From NCBI GenBank assembly GCA_014656015.1, contig BNBP01000009.1:1-64000 (forward strand): a DNA stretch of 64,000 nucleotides, in the 5' to 3' direction. A model generated the notes under the pieces. The model had not been told where the DNA came from. It saw only the letters and a list, made by a program, of their open reading frames with translations, and did not search any database. Source of the stretch: Streptomyces griseoaurantiacus. Its GTDB lineage: Bacteria; Actinomycetota; Actinomycetes; Streptomycetales; Streptomycetaceae. Below are positions 28,281-37,463 of this stretch, one piece after another. The first letter of the stretch is position 1. Each line of letters opens with the position of its first letter. The position numbers and the translations under genes are program-made.

Positions 28281-28924
28281 CCCTCGCCGCAGCCGCCGCT
28301 CCCGCGGCGCACGCCACGACCACCGCCGCCACGCAGACCCACGGGTTCCTCTCCCCGACCGGCGTCGAGATCGCCTTCCTCCTCGTCGGCCTGGTCACCC
28401 TCGGGGCCGCCCTGGTCACCGTCACCACCCGGCAACTGGTGCACGCCGCTCTCTGGCTCGTGGTGGCCCTCGGCGGCCTCGCCGTCGAATACCTCCTGCT
28501 CACCGCCGAGTTCATCGCCTGGGTGCAGGTCCTCATCTACGTCGGTTCCGTCGTCGTCCTCCTCCTGTTCGGGCTGATGCTCACCCGCGCCCCCATCGGC
28601 CGCTCCCCGGACACCGACTCGGGCAACCGCTGGGCCGCCCTCACCGTGGCCCTCGCCGCCGCGGCCGCCCTGGTCTGGGTGGTCGCCGACGCCTTCCGCA
28701 CCACCTGGGTCGACCTGGACGGCGCCCCCTCCGGCTCCACCGAGGTCACCGGCCAGGCCCTCTTCCAGAACTGGGTCCTCCCCTTCGAGGCCCTCTCCGT
28801 CCTCCTCCTCGCCGCCCTCGTCGGCGCGATCGTGCTGTCCCGCAAGGCGAAGGCCGAGGCCGCGCCCCCCGCCGTCCCGGGCGCCCGCAACGGCCGGGGG
28901 CCGGCCGAGGAAGGTGCCCGCTGA
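28277..28924 (+). CDS. nuoJ: NADH dehydrogenase-like subunit J
   Basis: A 215-residue membrane subunit with five hydrophobic segments. The conserved core is [20 protein letters not shown] followed by [19 protein letters not shown], with the gate-region helix [24 protein letters not shown] lies before the GTG start, which overlaps the nuoI stop by 4 bp. A short Ala/Pro/Arg-rich C-tail follows the last helix. Confidence 0.9.
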   Translation: MTLAAAAAPAAHATTTAATQTHGFLSPTGVEIAFLLVGLVTLGAALVTVTTRQLVHAALWLVVALGGLAVEYLLLTAEFIAWVQVLIYVGSVVVLLLFGLMLTRAPIGRSPDTDSGNRWAALTVALAAAAALVWVVADAFRTTWVDLDGAPSGSTEVTGQALFQNWVLPFEALSVLLLAALVGAIVLSRKAKAEAAPPAVPGARNGRGPAEEGAR

Positions 28925-29415
28925 TGCACCTCGCCTATCCCGCCGTGCTGTCCGCCCTCCTGTTCTGCACCGGCCTGTACGGCGTCCTCGCCCGGCGCAA
29001 CGCGATCCTGGTCCTGATGTCGGTCGAGCTGATGCTCAACGCCGTCAACCTCAACCTGGTCGCCTTCGACGTCTGGCTCGACCGCGCCGCCCGCGACACC
29101 CTCCACTCCGGCCAGGCCCTGACCCTTTTCATCATCGCCGTCGCCGCCGCCGAGATCGGCATCGGCCTGGCGATCGTCCTCGCCGTGCACCGCAACCGCG
29201 GCACCTCCGACATCGACCGCCTCCGCGACACCGCCGAGACCCCCGGGGGCCCCGACGGCCCGGACGGTGAGGACGGCGGACCCGACGACCCCGAAGGACC
29301 GGGCGGACCCGACGACCCCGAAGGACCGGGCGGACCCGACGACCCCGACGGCGACGCCCACGACAGCGACGGCCCGGCAGCCACCGCGGCCCAGAAGGCC
29401 GAGGCCACCGCGTGA
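28924..29415 (+). CDS. nuoK: NADH dehydrogenase-like subunit K with repeat tail
   Basis: A 163-residue protein. The first ~100 residues are a normal three-helix NuoK with the conserved membrane glutamates in [18 protein letters not shown] (E35) and [15 protein letters not shown] (E77), which are part of the proton path. Residues ~103-163 are an added acidic Gly/Pro/Asp tail with three copies of GGPDDPEGP. Typical NuoK is about 100 residues. It overlaps nuoJ by one base and nuoL by 4 bp. Confidence 0.9.
   Translation: MHLAYPAVLSALLFCTGLYGVLARRNAILVLMSVELMLNAVNLNLVAFDVWLDRAARDTLHSGQALTLFIIAVAAAEIGIGLAIVLAVHRNRGTSDIDRLRDTAETPGGPDGPDGEDGGPDDPEGPGGPDDPEGPGGPDDPDGDAHDSDGPAATAAQKAEATA
29276..29350 (+). 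repeat. 27-bp in-frame repeat in the nuoK tail
   Basis: Almost three copies of a 27-bp unit (CGGACCCGACGACCCC plus GAAGGACCGGG) with essentially no drift, encoding GGPDDPEGP. The identity between copies points to recent expansion. Confidence 0.8.
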
Positions 29416-31403
29416 CTACGACCACCCTCGCCGTCCTCGTCCCCGTCCTCCCCTTCCTCGGCGCCCTCGCCGGACTGCTCCTCGGCCGCACCGCCCCCGG
29501 CTTCGCGCGCCCCCTCGCCGTGCTGCCCACCTTCGCGGCGTTCGTCCTGGCCGTCCTGGTCGCGGCCCGCCAGGGCGGCGACGGCGCCCTCGACGCCGCC
29601 ACCGAGCTCGCCCCCACCGGCTCGGTCCCCATCGAGCTCGCCCTGCACATCGACGGCTTCGCCGCCCTCGTCGCCGTCCTCGTCGGCACCGTCGCCACCT
29701 GCGTGCAGCTCTACTCGACGGGCTACCTGCGCCACGACCCGCGCTACCCCTCCTACGCCGCCCTCGTCTCCCTCTTCACCTCCGCGATGCTGCTCGTCGT
29801 CTACTCCGGCGACCTGATGGTGCTGCTGGTCGGCTGGGAGATCATGGGCATCTGCTCCTACTTCCTCGTCGGCCACTACTGGGAGACCCCCGAGGCCCGC
29901 GCCGCCTCGATCAAGGCCTTCCTGGTGACCAAGCTGGGCGACGTCCCCTTCCTCATCGGCCTGCTCGCCCTCGCCCACGACACCGGCTCCTTCCGCCTCA
30001 CGCGGATCCTCGGCGCCGTCTCCCACGGCGGCCTCGACCACCCGACCGTGGTCGCCCTGCTGCTCCTGGCCGGCGTGGCGGGCAAGTCGGCGCAGTTCCC
30101 GCTGCACACCTGGCTCCCCGACGCGATGGCCGGCCCCACCCCCGTCTCCGCGCTGATCCACGCGGCGACCATGGTCGCCGCCGGCATCTACTTCGTCGCC
30201 CGCCTCCTCCCGGTCTTCGAGGCATCCCGGGCCGCGATGGTCGTCCTCGCCGTGATGGCCGCCGTCACCATGGCCGGCTCGGCACTCGCCGCGCTCGCCC
30301 AGGACGACATCAAACGCGTCCTCGCCTACTCGACGATCGGCCAGCTCGGCTACCTCAGCGGCGCCCTCGCCGTCGGCGACCGCGGTGCCGCCGTCTTCCA
30401 CCTCCTCGCCCACGGCGCCTTCAAGGCGCTCCTCTTCCTCGCCGCCGGCGTGATCATCCACGCCGCCGGCACCAACTCGCTGGCCGCCATGTCCCGCATG
30501 GGCGACCTGCGCGCCCGCGTCCCCGACGCCTTCTGGACGATGACCGTGGCGCTGCTCGCGCTCGCCGCGATCCCGCCCTTCAGCGGCTTCTTCTCCAAGG
30601 AGGCGGTCCTCGGCGCCGCCGAGCACGTGGCCACCGGCCACACCGAGCACGCCCCCGGCGCCGCCGGCTGGATCGTCCTGGTCGCCGGTCTGCTCACCGC
30701 CCTCCTCACCGGTGCCTACGCCACCCGCCTGTGGCTGCTCGCCTTCCGCGGCCGGGGGGCCGAGGCCCCCGACCACGGCCGGCAGCCCCTCGTCATGAAC
30801 GCCGTGCTCTGGGTGCTCGCCGTTCCCTCCCTCGCCTTCGGCCTCGCCTACGGCGCGCTGCCCGACTGGTTCGACGGCCGGGATCTGGCGCCCACCCTGC
30901 AGACCGCGGTCCTCGGCACCGGCCTCGCCCTGGTCGGTGTCCTCGTCACCTACGGCACCTGGCGCCACACCACCGCCCTGGCGGCCGGTACCCCGCTCGG
31001 CGCCGTAGCCGCCCATCCCGGGGGCGACGCCGGTGAGGTCGAGGCCGAGGCGATCGCCAGTCACACCCCCGTCTACGGGGACGTGGCCTCCGCGCCCGAC
31101 CCCGCGGACCCCGGACGGCTGCTGCTCGGCCCGCTGCACCGCCACGCGGCCGCCGGCTTCCACCTCGACGCCGTCTACACGGTGCTCTTCGTCCGCCCCG
31201 TCCAGGCCGGCGCACGACTCGTCCGCTTCCTCGACCGCGCGGTCGTCGAGACCTACGTACAGGCCGCGGGCGCCGCGCCCCGCCTGCTGGGCGGTGCCGT
31301 ACGGCGGGCCCAGACCGGCAATGTGCAGACCTATGTGAGCGCGCTGCTCGCCGGCACCGTCGTCCTGACGGTCGCCGCCGTCCTCGTCGCCACGGGAGCG
31401 TGA
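29412..31403 (+). CDS. nuoL: NADH dehydrogenase-like subunit L
   Basis: A 663-residue antiporter-like proton-pumping subunit at the far end of the membrane arm. Signatures: [56 protein letters not shown] and [17 protein letters not shown]. The length is close to E. coli NuoL (613). A ~90-residue soluble loop precedes the final helix (near residues 520-600), where the long lateral helix region ends. The GTG start overlaps nuoK by 4 bp. Confidence 0.92.
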   Translation: MTTTTLAVLVPVLPFLGALAGLLLGRTAPGFARPLAVLPTFAAFVLAVLVAARQGGDGALDAATELAPTGSVPIELALHIDGFAALVAVLVGTVATCVQLYSTGYLRHDPRYPSYAALVSLFTSAMLLVVYSGDLMVLLVGWEIMGICSYFLVGHYWETPEARAASIKAFLVTKLGDVPFLIGLLALAHDTGSFRLTRILGAVSHGGLDHPTVVALLLLAGVAGKSAQFPLHTWLPDAMAGPTPVSALIHAATMVAAGIYFVARLLPVFEASRAAMVVLAVMAAVTMAGSALAALAQDDIKRVLAYSTIGQLGYLSGALAVGDRGAAVFHLLAHGAFKALLFLAAGVIIHAAGTNSLAAMSRMGDLRARVPDAFWTMTVALLALAAIPPFSGFFSKEAVLGAAEHVATGHTEHAPGAAGWIVLVAGLLTALLTGAYATRLWLLAFRGRGAEAPDHGRQPLVMNAVLWVLAVPSLAFGLAYGALPDWFDGRDLAPTLQTAVLGTGLALVGVLVTYGTWRHTTALAAGTPLGAVAAHPGGDAGEVEAEAIASHTPVYGDVASAPDPADPGRLLLGPLHRHAAAGFHLDAVYTVLFVRPVQAGARLVRFLDRAVVETYVQAAGAAPRLLGGAVRRAQTGNVQTYVSALLAGTVVLTVAAVLVATGA

Positions 31404-31409
31404 GCAGGC

Positions 31410-32984
31410 GTGATCGATATGAGCGAGTCCGTGATGCAGTTCCTTCTGGCGTTCCTTCTCCTCGCCCCGCTCCTCGGCGCGCTCGCCGCCCTCCTGCCGG
31501 CGCCCCCCGGACTGAAGGGGAGATCACCCGAGCAGGCCGTACTGCGGCACGGCGTGACCGTCACCGGCGTCGTCCTCCTCGCGGCGATCGCCCTGGCGCT
31601 CGGCTTCGACCACGACCATCCCTCGAAGATGCAGGCCACGACCGACATCAGCTGGATCCCCGCACTCCACGTGCGCCTCCACCTCGGTGTCGACGGCATC
31701 TCCCTCCCCCTTCTGGTCCTCACCGCGCTGCTGACCTTCCTCTGCGCGCTGTACTCCTACTTCAAGCCGGCCGCGGGCCCCGCCCCGAAGGCCTTCGTCT
31801 CCCTGCTCCTCCTGCTCGAGGGCGGCACCCTCGCCACCTTCGCCGTCCTCGACCTGCTGCTGTTCTTCCTCGCCTTCGAGACCGTGCTCATCCCGATGTA
31901 CTTCCTCATCGCCCGCTGGGGCGGTGCGGACCGGGCCCGGGCCGCCTGGCGCTTCATCCTCTACACCCTGCTCGGGTCCGTGATCATGCTGCTCGGCCTG
32001 CTCCTGATCGGGATCAAGGCGGGCACGTTCGACATGGTGGCACTCGCCACTGACAACGGCCGGTCACTCACCGCGTCCGTGCAGGTCGTCGCCGTTCTGG
32101 CGATCGGCGTCGGGCTCGCGGTCAAGACGCCGATGTGGCCGCTGCACAGCTGGCTGCCCGACGCGCACACCGCCGCGCCCACCGTCGGCTCGGTCCTGCT
32201 GGCGGGCGTCCTGCTGAAGATGGGCACGTACGGGTTCGTCCGCATCCTGCTGCCGGCCGCACCCCACGGCTTCCACACCTTCGCGCCCTACCTCGCCGCC
32301 CTCGCCGTCGCCGGGATCATCTACGGTTCCCTGGCCTGCCTGGCCCTCGCCAGGGAGGGCGCGAAGGGCGACCTCAAGCGTCTGATCGCCTACTCCTCCG
32401 TCGGCCACATGGGCTTCGTGCTGCTCGGCATCGCCACCATGACCCCGACCGGCGTGAACGGCGCCCTCTTCGCCAACATCGCCCACGGCCTCATCACCGG
32501 CCTGCTGTTCTTCCTGGTCGGCGGCCTGAAGGACCGTACCGGCACCGTCGACCTCGACGCCCTGGCCAAGGGCGCGGGAGCCGCGCTCTACGGCCGGGCG
32601 CCCCGCCTCGGCGGCCTGCTCGCCTTCGCCGCCGTCGCCTCCCTCGGCCTGCCCGGGCTCGCCGGGTTCTGGGGCGAGATGCTCGCGCTGTTCGGGGCCT
32701 TCGACCCCGCCGCGGGACTCAGCCGCCCCGCCTTCCTCACCTTCATGGCGATCGCCGCGTTCGGCACCCTGCTCACCGCCGCGTACATGCTCGTCGTGGT
32801 CCGCCGCGTCTGCATGGGAGCCGTACCGCAGGAGGCCTCGAAACTCACCGACGTTCACACGTTCGAATACGCGGCCTGGGCCCCGCTCGTCGTCCTCACC
32901 GTCCTCGCCGGCCTGTGGCCGAGGGCCCTCCTCGGCCTGACCGACCCGGCCGTGCAGCAGCTCCTCGCAGGAGGCACCCGATGA
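31410..32984 (+). CDS. nuoM: NADH dehydrogenase-like subunit M
   Basis: A 524-residue antiporter-like subunit with about 14 hydrophobic segments. Signatures: AFETVLIPMYFLIARWGG, VKTPMWPLHSWLPDAHTAAP, VLLKMGTYGFVRILLP, DLKRLIAYSSVGHMGFVLLG and GFWGEMLALFG. Key lysines and glutamate of the pump are retained. The start may be the GTG used here or the ATG three codons later. It overlaps nuoN by 4 bp (ATGA). Confidence 0.92.
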   Translation: MIDMSESVMQFLLAFLLLAPLLGALAALLPAPPGLKGRSPEQAVLRHGVTVTGVVLLAAIALALGFDHDHPSKMQATTDISWIPALHVRLHLGVDGISLPLLVLTALLTFLCALYSYFKPAAGPAPKAFVSLLLLLEGGTLATFAVLDLLLFFLAFETVLIPMYFLIARWGGADRARAAWRFILYTLLGSVIMLLGLLLIGIKAGTFDMVALATDNGRSLTASVQVVAVLAIGVGLAVKTPMWPLHSWLPDAHTAAPTVGSVLLAGVLLKMGTYGFVRILLPAAPHGFHTFAPYLAALAVAGIIYGSLACLALAREGAKGDLKRLIAYSSVGHMGFVLLGIATMTPTGVNGALFANIAHGLITGLLFFLVGGLKDRTGTVDLDALAKGAGAALYGRAPRLGGLLAFAAVASLGLPGLAGFWGEMLALFGAFDPAAGLSRPAFLTFMAIAAFGTLLTAAYMLVVVRRVCMGAVPQEASKLTDVHTFEYAAWAPLVVLTVLAGLWPRALLGLTDPAVQQLLAGGTR

Positions 32985-34510
32985 GTCCCCTCGCCGCCTC
33001 CGCGGTCCAGTCCGTCGACTGGCTCGCGCTCGCGCCCACCGTGCTCACCGCCGCCGTGGGACTCCTCGTACTGGTGGCCGACCTCTTCCTCGCCGAGGCG
33101 AGGAAGCCCCTGCTCGGCTGGGTCTCGGTGGCCGGCCTCGCCGCCTCCGGCCTCCTGCTGCTGCCCCTCCTGGACGGCGACCGCGCCACCTTCTGCGTCC
33201 GCGAGGCGGACGCCGCCACGCGTGCGTGCAGCTACACCGTGGACACCTTCACCCTCGTCATCCAGTTCCTCGTCCTCGGCGGCGCCCTGCTCACGGCCCT
33301 GCTCTCGGTCACCGCCCTCAAGGACTCCGCGCGCGGGCTCCCCGAGGGCGAGTACTGGTTCCTGCTGCTGTCCTCCGCGGCCGGCGCGGCCCTCCTCCCC
33401 GCCTCGCGCGACCTCGCCACCCTCGTCGTCGCCCTGGAGGTCGCCTCGCTGCCCGCGTTCGCCCTCGTCGGCCTGCGCCACGGCGACCGGAAGTCCTCCG
33501 AGGCGGCCCTGAAGTTCTTCCTCTCCTCGGTGACCGCGACCGCCGTCACCCTCATGGGCATCAGCTTCCTCTACGCCACCACCGGCACCCTCTACCTCAC
33601 CGAGATCGCCGATCGCGTCCAGCACGTGGACAGCCAGTTCCACACCCTCGCCCAGGCCGGCGTCGTCCTCACCCTCATCGGCTTCGCCTTCAAGACCGCC
33701 GCCGTCCCCTTCCACTTCTGGGTGCCCGACACCTACGTGGGCGCCCCCCTGCCGATCGCGGCCTACCTCTCGGTCGTCGGCAAGGCGGTCGGCTTCACCG
33801 GCCTCATCCTGGTCACCGTCGTCGCCCTGCCCTCGTACGCCGACGTCTGGGGCCCCGCCCTCGCCGCCCTGGCCGCGCTCACCATGACCGTCGGCAACGT
33901 CGGCGCCCTGCGGCAGGGCGTCGCGCGCGCCCACAGCGCGGTACGCCTGCTCGCCTGGTCCTCCGTCGGCCAGGCCGGCTACCTCCTGGTGCCGATCGCC
34001 GCGGCCGCCTACACCGACGACTCCGGGGAAGCCGGCCACGCCGTCGGCTCGACCGTCGCCTACGCCCTCATGTACGCGGCCGTCAACCTGGGCGCCTTCG
34101 CCGTCGCCGCCCTCGTGGGCCGCGCCCACGCCCGCAACCGCGTCGCCGACTACCGCGGCCTGTACGCCACCAACCCGCTCACCGCCCTGCTGCTGGCCTT
34201 CTTCCTGCTCTGCCTGGCCGGACTGCCGCCGGGCGTGATCGGCCTGTTCGCCAAGGTCACCGTCTTCTCCGCGGTCGTCGACGCGGGCCTCGGCTGGCTC
34301 GCCGTGGTCATGGCGGTCAACGTGGTCATCGCCCTCTTCTACTACCTCAAGTGGACGGCCCTGCTCTTCCGCGCCCCCGAGGGCGAGCCCGTGCGGCACC
34401 CGCTCCCGGCCCCGCTCACGGCCGCGCTCGCCCTCACCGGCATCGTCGGCATCGCCCTGTCCGGCGCGCCCCAGCTCGTCCTGCGCTTCGCCGACACCGG
34501 ACTGTTCTGA
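32981..34510 (+). CDS. nuoN: NADH dehydrogenase-like subunit N
   Basis: A 509-residue antiporter-like subunit, last gene of the operon. Signatures: TAAVPFHFWVPDTYVGAPLP, AHSAVRLLAWSSVGQAGYLL, GIALSGAPQ near the end and LAGLPPGVIGLFAKVTVFSA. GGAGG precedes the ATG. After its stop the operon appears to end, with a 260-bp gap before htpX. Confidence 0.92.
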   Translation: MSPLAASAVQSVDWLALAPTVLTAAVGLLVLVADLFLAEARKPLLGWVSVAGLAASGLLLLPLLDGDRATFCVREADAATRACSYTVDTFTLVIQFLVLGGALLTALLSVTALKDSARGLPEGEYWFLLLSSAAGAALLPASRDLATLVVALEVASLPAFALVGLRHGDRKSSEAALKFFLSSVTATAVTLMGISFLYATTGTLYLTEIADRVQHVDSQFHTLAQAGVVLTLIGFAFKTAAVPFHFWVPDTYVGAPLPIAAYLSVVGKAVGFTGLILVTVVALPSYADVWGPALAALAALTMTVGNVGALRQGVARAHSAVRLLAWSSVGQAGYLLVPIAAAAYTDDSGEAGHAVGSTVAYALMYAAVNLGAFAVAALVGRAHARNRVADYRGLYATNPLTALLLAFFLLCLAGLPPGVIGLFAKVTVFSAVVDAGLGWLAVVMAVNVVIALFYYLKWTALLFRAPEGEPVRHPLPAPLTAALALTGIVGIALSGAPQLVLRFADTGLF

Positions 34511-34770
34511 CCGGACGGGGCAGGCCGGCGCACCGCACGACAGGACACCGCACGCCCCCGGCACGACCCGGTACGCCCCCGCGGGCCCCCGCCCGCCGGG
34601 GCGCCTCACCCGTACGCCACGAGGCCGCCCGTGCGCGCACAAGGGAACTCGCCCAACCCGCCTGGCGTTGACCAGACCGGGAGGATCCACTGAGAAGTGG
34701 CGTCAACGGCATCCGTCGACAGCATCCCCAGACAAAGGGTTCCCCTGCCGCACGACTTGGAGGGCCTACC
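34511..34770. other. Gap between nuoN and htpX
   Basis: Holds a GC-rich region with CCCGCGGGCCCCCGCCCGCCGGGGC, a weak hairpin that could end the nuo transcript. A TTGACC hexamer near 34668 follows and may belong to the htpX promoter. No gene is seen. Confidence 0.4.
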
Positions 34771-35634
34771 GTGCACCGCCGGCACAACGGGATCAGGACC
34801 GCAGTTCTCCTCGGGGGACTGTCCGCGCTCATCATCGTCATCGGCTCGCTCTTCGGCAGGGTCGGCCTGGTCGTGGCGGTCCTCGTCGCCCTCGGCACCA
34901 ACGCGTACGCGTACTGGAACAGCGACAAGCTCGCCCTGCGCGCGATGCGCGCCCGCCCGGTCAGCGAGTTCGAGGCCCCCGAGCTGTACCGCATGGTGCG
35001 CGAGCTCTCCACCGAGGCCCGCCAGCCCATGCCCCGCCTGTACATCTCGCCCACCGAGGCCCCCAACGCCTTCGCCACCGGCCGCAACCCGCGCAACGCC
35101 GCGGTCTGCTGCACCGACGGCATCCTGCGCCTGCTGGAACCGCGCGAACTGCGCGGGGTGATCGGCCACGAGCTGAGCCACGTCTACAACCGCGACATCC
35201 TCATCTCCTCCGTCGCCGGCGCCCTCGCCTCCGTGATCATGTTCCTGGTGAACTTCGCCTGGCTGATCCCCATCGGCCGCTCGGAGGACGAGGACGGCCC
35301 CGGGCTCGTCGGCATGCTGATGATCATGCTCCTCGGCCCACTCGCCGCGAGCCTCATCCAGCTCGCGATCAGCCGCTCCCGGGAGTACGAGGCGGACGCC
35401 TCCGGCGCCCAGCTCACCGGCGACCCACTGGCCCTGGCCAGCGCCCTGCGCAAGCTGGAGACGGGCACCAAGCAGCTCCCGCTGCCGCCCGAGCCGCGTA
35501 TCGAGACGGCCAGCCATATGATGATCGCCAACCCGTTCCGGCCCGGCCAGGGTCTCTCGAAACTCTTCTCCACCCATCCGCCGATGGGTGAGCGCATCAC
35601 CCGACTCGAACAGATGGCAGGTCGACAGCGGTGA
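34771..35634 (+). CDS. htpX: HtpX-type M48 membrane metalloprotease
   Basis: A 287-residue membrane-bound zinc protease for misfolded membrane proteins. Two N-terminal hydrophobic segments come first ([20 protein letters not shown] and [19 protein letters not shown]). Then comes the zinc motif [14 protein letters not shown] (HExxH), two more hydrophobic segments and the third ligand glutamate in [15 protein letters not shown]. Length matches HtpX. The GTG is preceded by TTGGAGGG. The stop overlaps the yccF-like gene by 4 bp (GTGA). Confidence 0.93.
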   Translation: MHRRHNGIRTAVLLGGLSALIIVIGSLFGRVGLVVAVLVALGTNAYAYWNSDKLALRAMRARPVSEFEAPELYRMVRELSTEARQPMPRLYISPTEAPNAFATGRNPRNAAVCCTDGILRLLEPRELRGVIGHELSHVYNRDILISSVAGALASVIMFLVNFAWLIPIGRSEDEDGPGLVGMLMIMLLGPLAASLIQLAISRSREYEADASGAQLTGDPLALASALRKLETGTKQLPLPPEPRIETASHMMIANPFRPGQGLSKLFSTHPPMGERITRLEQMAGRQR

Positions 35635-36023
35635 AAACGATCCTGAACGTGATCTGGCTGGTACTCAGCGGCTTCTGGCTGTTCCTCGGCTATCTGTTCG
35701 CCGGCGCGCTGCTCTGCGTGACGATCATCGGCATCCCGTTCGGCCTGGCGTCCTTCCGCATCGGCGTCTACGCGCTGTGGCCCTTCGGCCGCACGACGGT
35801 GGAGCGACGCGACGCCGGCGCCCCGTCCTGCGTGGGCAACGTGCTGTGGCTGCTGCTCGCCGGCTGGTGGCTGGCGCTCGCCCACATCACCACCGGCATC
35901 CTGCTGTGCGTCACGATCATCGGCATCCCGTTCGGCATCGCCAACTTCAAGCTCATCCCCGTCTCGCTGCTGCCGCTGGGACGCGAGATCGTCCCCACGG
36001 ACCGGCCGTTCGCTGCCCGCTGA
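35631..36023 (+). CDS. YccF-domain membrane protein
   Basis: A 130-residue protein made of two YccF domains in tandem. Each ends with the nearly identical block [18 protein letters not shown] / [18 protein letters not shown], with aromatic membrane segments around them. Function unknown; the family is widespread in inner membranes. It is translationally coupled to htpX through a 4-bp overlap, suggesting a joint role in membrane protein quality control. Confidence 0.88.
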   Translation: MKTILNVIWLVLSGFWLFLGYLFAGALLCVTIIGIPFGLASFRIGVYALWPFGRTTVERRDAGAPSCVGNVLWLLLAGWWLALAHITTGILLCVTIIGIPFGIANFKLIPVSLLPLGREIVPTDRPFAAR

Positions 36024-36157
36024 CGGCCCGCACGCCGACGAGGGGCCCCGCCCTCCGCAACCGCCGGGGCGGCGAGATCGTCCTGTCGGGTGAGGACACG
36101 GCCGGCGGTACGGTACGGGCACGGTAGAAGGACGACGGGGAAGGGCAGGTCGAGGGC

Positions 36158-36424
36158 ATGACCATCGTCAGCTGGATCATTCTGGGACTGTTGGCGGGGG
36201 CCGTCGCCAAGCTGCTGCTCCCCGGCAAGGACCCGGGCGGCCTCGTCGGCACGACCCTCATCGGCATCGCGGGCGCCTTCATCGGCGGCTGGATCTCCTC
36301 CCGGTGGCTGGACCACTCGATCAGCAAGCACTTCTTCGACGGCCCGACCTGGGCGGCGGCCATCGGCGGCTCCCTGGTGCTGCTGATCGTCTACCGCATC
36401 CTGTTCGGCGACTCCCGCCGCTGA
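36158..36424 (+). CDS. GlsB/YeaQ/YmgE family small membrane protein
   Basis: An 88-residue protein with three hydrophobic helices: SWIILGLLAGAVAKLLLPG, GTTLIGIAGAFIGGWISS and AAIGGSLVLLIVYRILFG. This is the Gly-rich 'transglycosylase-associated protein' family, often stress-induced; its biochemical role is not settled and it is not an enzyme. GGGCAGG-type ribosome site before the ATG. Confidence 0.87.
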   Translation: MTIVSWIILGLLAGAVAKLLLPGKDPGGLVGTTLIGIAGAFIGGWISSRWLDHSISKHFFDGPTWAAAIGGSLVLLIVYRILFGDSRR

Positions 36425-36439
36425 CCGCGCACCGGCCAC

Positions 36440-36482
36440 GCGAGAGGGCGGGCACCCCCACCGGGGGCGCCCGCCCTCTCGC
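36440..36482. terminator. Bidirectional terminator between glsB-like gene and yajQ
   Basis: Perfect 14-bp outer arms (GCGAGAGGGCGGGC) with an additional inner CCCCC/GGGGG pairing. It lies between two convergent stops and can serve both. Confidence 0.8.
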
Positions 36483-36514
36483 TTCGGCTCGTCAGGTGCC
36501 GAAGGCCACCGGAC

Positions 36515-37003
36515 TCACCGGTAGTTGACGAACTGCAGGGCGAAGTCGAAGTCCTTGCCCTTGAGGAGGGCGATGACGGCCTGGAGGTCGTCCCGGCTCT
36601 TCGAGCTGACCCGGAGCTCGTCCCCCTGCACCTGGGCCTTCACGCCCTTGGGCCCCTCGTCGCGGATGATCTTCGCCACCTTCTTGGCGTTGTCCTGCGA
36701 GATGCCCTCCTCGATGGAGGCGAAGATCTTGTACTCCTTGCCGGAGAGCTGCGGCTCACCGGCGTCCAGCACCTTCAGCGAGATCCCGCGCTTGACCAGC
36801 TTCGACTGGAAGACGTCGAGGATGGCCTTCACCCGCTCCTCGGAGTTCGCCTGCATCAGGATCTTCTCGCCGGACCAGGCGATCGAGGCGCCGACGTTCT
36901 TGAAGTCGTAGCGCTGGGAGATCTCCTTGCCGGCCTGGTTGAGGGCGTTGTCGACCTCCTGCCGCTCGACCTTCGAGACGATGTCGAAACTGGAGTCGGC
37001 CAT
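36515..37003 (-). CDS. yajQ: YajQ family nucleotide-binding protein
   Basis: A 162-residue protein of the YajQ/DUF520 family, two ferredoxin-like folds that bind nucleotides; c-di-GMP binding is known for some members. Signatures: [20 protein letters not shown] at the N-terminus, ISQRYDFKN and the C-terminal [12 protein letters not shown]. Length is exactly as expected. AAGGAG precedes the ATG; the frame runs on upstream through a GGGTGGATC tandem stretch that is not part of the protein. Confidence 0.93.
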   Translation of the reverse strand: MADSSFDIVSKVERQEVDNALNQAGKEISQRYDFKNVGASIAWSGEKILMQANSEERVKAILDVFQSKLVKRGISLKVLDAGEPQLSGKEYKIFASIEEGISQDNAKKVAKIIRDEGPKGVKAQVQGDELRVSSKSRDDLQAVIALLKGKDFDFALQFVNYR

Positions 37004-37222
37004 GTCCTGTGGCTCCTTGTATCGGGTGGATCGGGTGGATCGGGGGCGTACGCGGGCGGCCCGGCCCGCACCGGCGGGCCTGCGCCGCATCCGCATAAGC
37101 CTAGTCACCCCGGCCCCCTGCGGTACTGATCAACCAGGTGGCGGAGCACCCCCCTGCATCAGGTATCGTTTACGTCGTTGCCAGGGAGCACCCGCACGAG
37201 CGGCCTCCACGGCGATCACCCC

Positions 37223-37267
37223 GGCGGTGTGGCTTCGCCTTCCCAGGTTCGAATCCTGGCGCCGCCA
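37223..37267 (+). pseudogene. tRNA(Tyr)-like gene lacking D and anticodon arms
   Basis: The 5' acceptor strand GGCGGTG pairs fully (one G-U) with the 3' strand CGCCGCC. The T arm CCAGG-TTCGAAT-CCTGG is perfect, the discriminator is A, and a GGC-TTC-GCC stem looks like the long variable arm of a class II tRNA. Only one base (T) lies between acceptor and variable arm, so the D arm and anticodon arm, about 38-40 nt, are missing. Sequence of the 3' half and position next to yajQ fit tRNA-Tyr, the SLP1 integration site in S. coelicolor. As written it cannot be a working tRNA. Confidence 0.65.
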
Positions 37268-37273
37268 CACGAC

Positions 37274-37319
37274 CGAAAGGGTCTGTGACCAGCAGCAATG
37301 CTGATCGCAGACCCTTTCG
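37274..37319 (+). terminator. tRNA-site terminator hairpin
   Basis: Outer arms CGAAAGGGTCTG/CAGACCCTTTCG (12 bp) continue into a 9-bp inner stem with one mismatch and a GCAA tetraloop. It starts seven bases after the tRNA-like end, so it originally ended the tRNA transcript. It can also end the convergent 181-residue gene's transcript. Confidence 0.8.
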
Positions 37320-37463
37320 TCGTTCCAGTGGAGTTCCAGTGGAGCGGGTGGCCGTTTTGCGGGTGTGGGGCAGTTTCCGGGCCCTGACCGTCGTTCCGCG
37401 GCGCCTGCTCGATGCGCGCGTACGCCGTGGCGGCGGCGCCGTCCAGGCACCGCGCGCGGGCCG

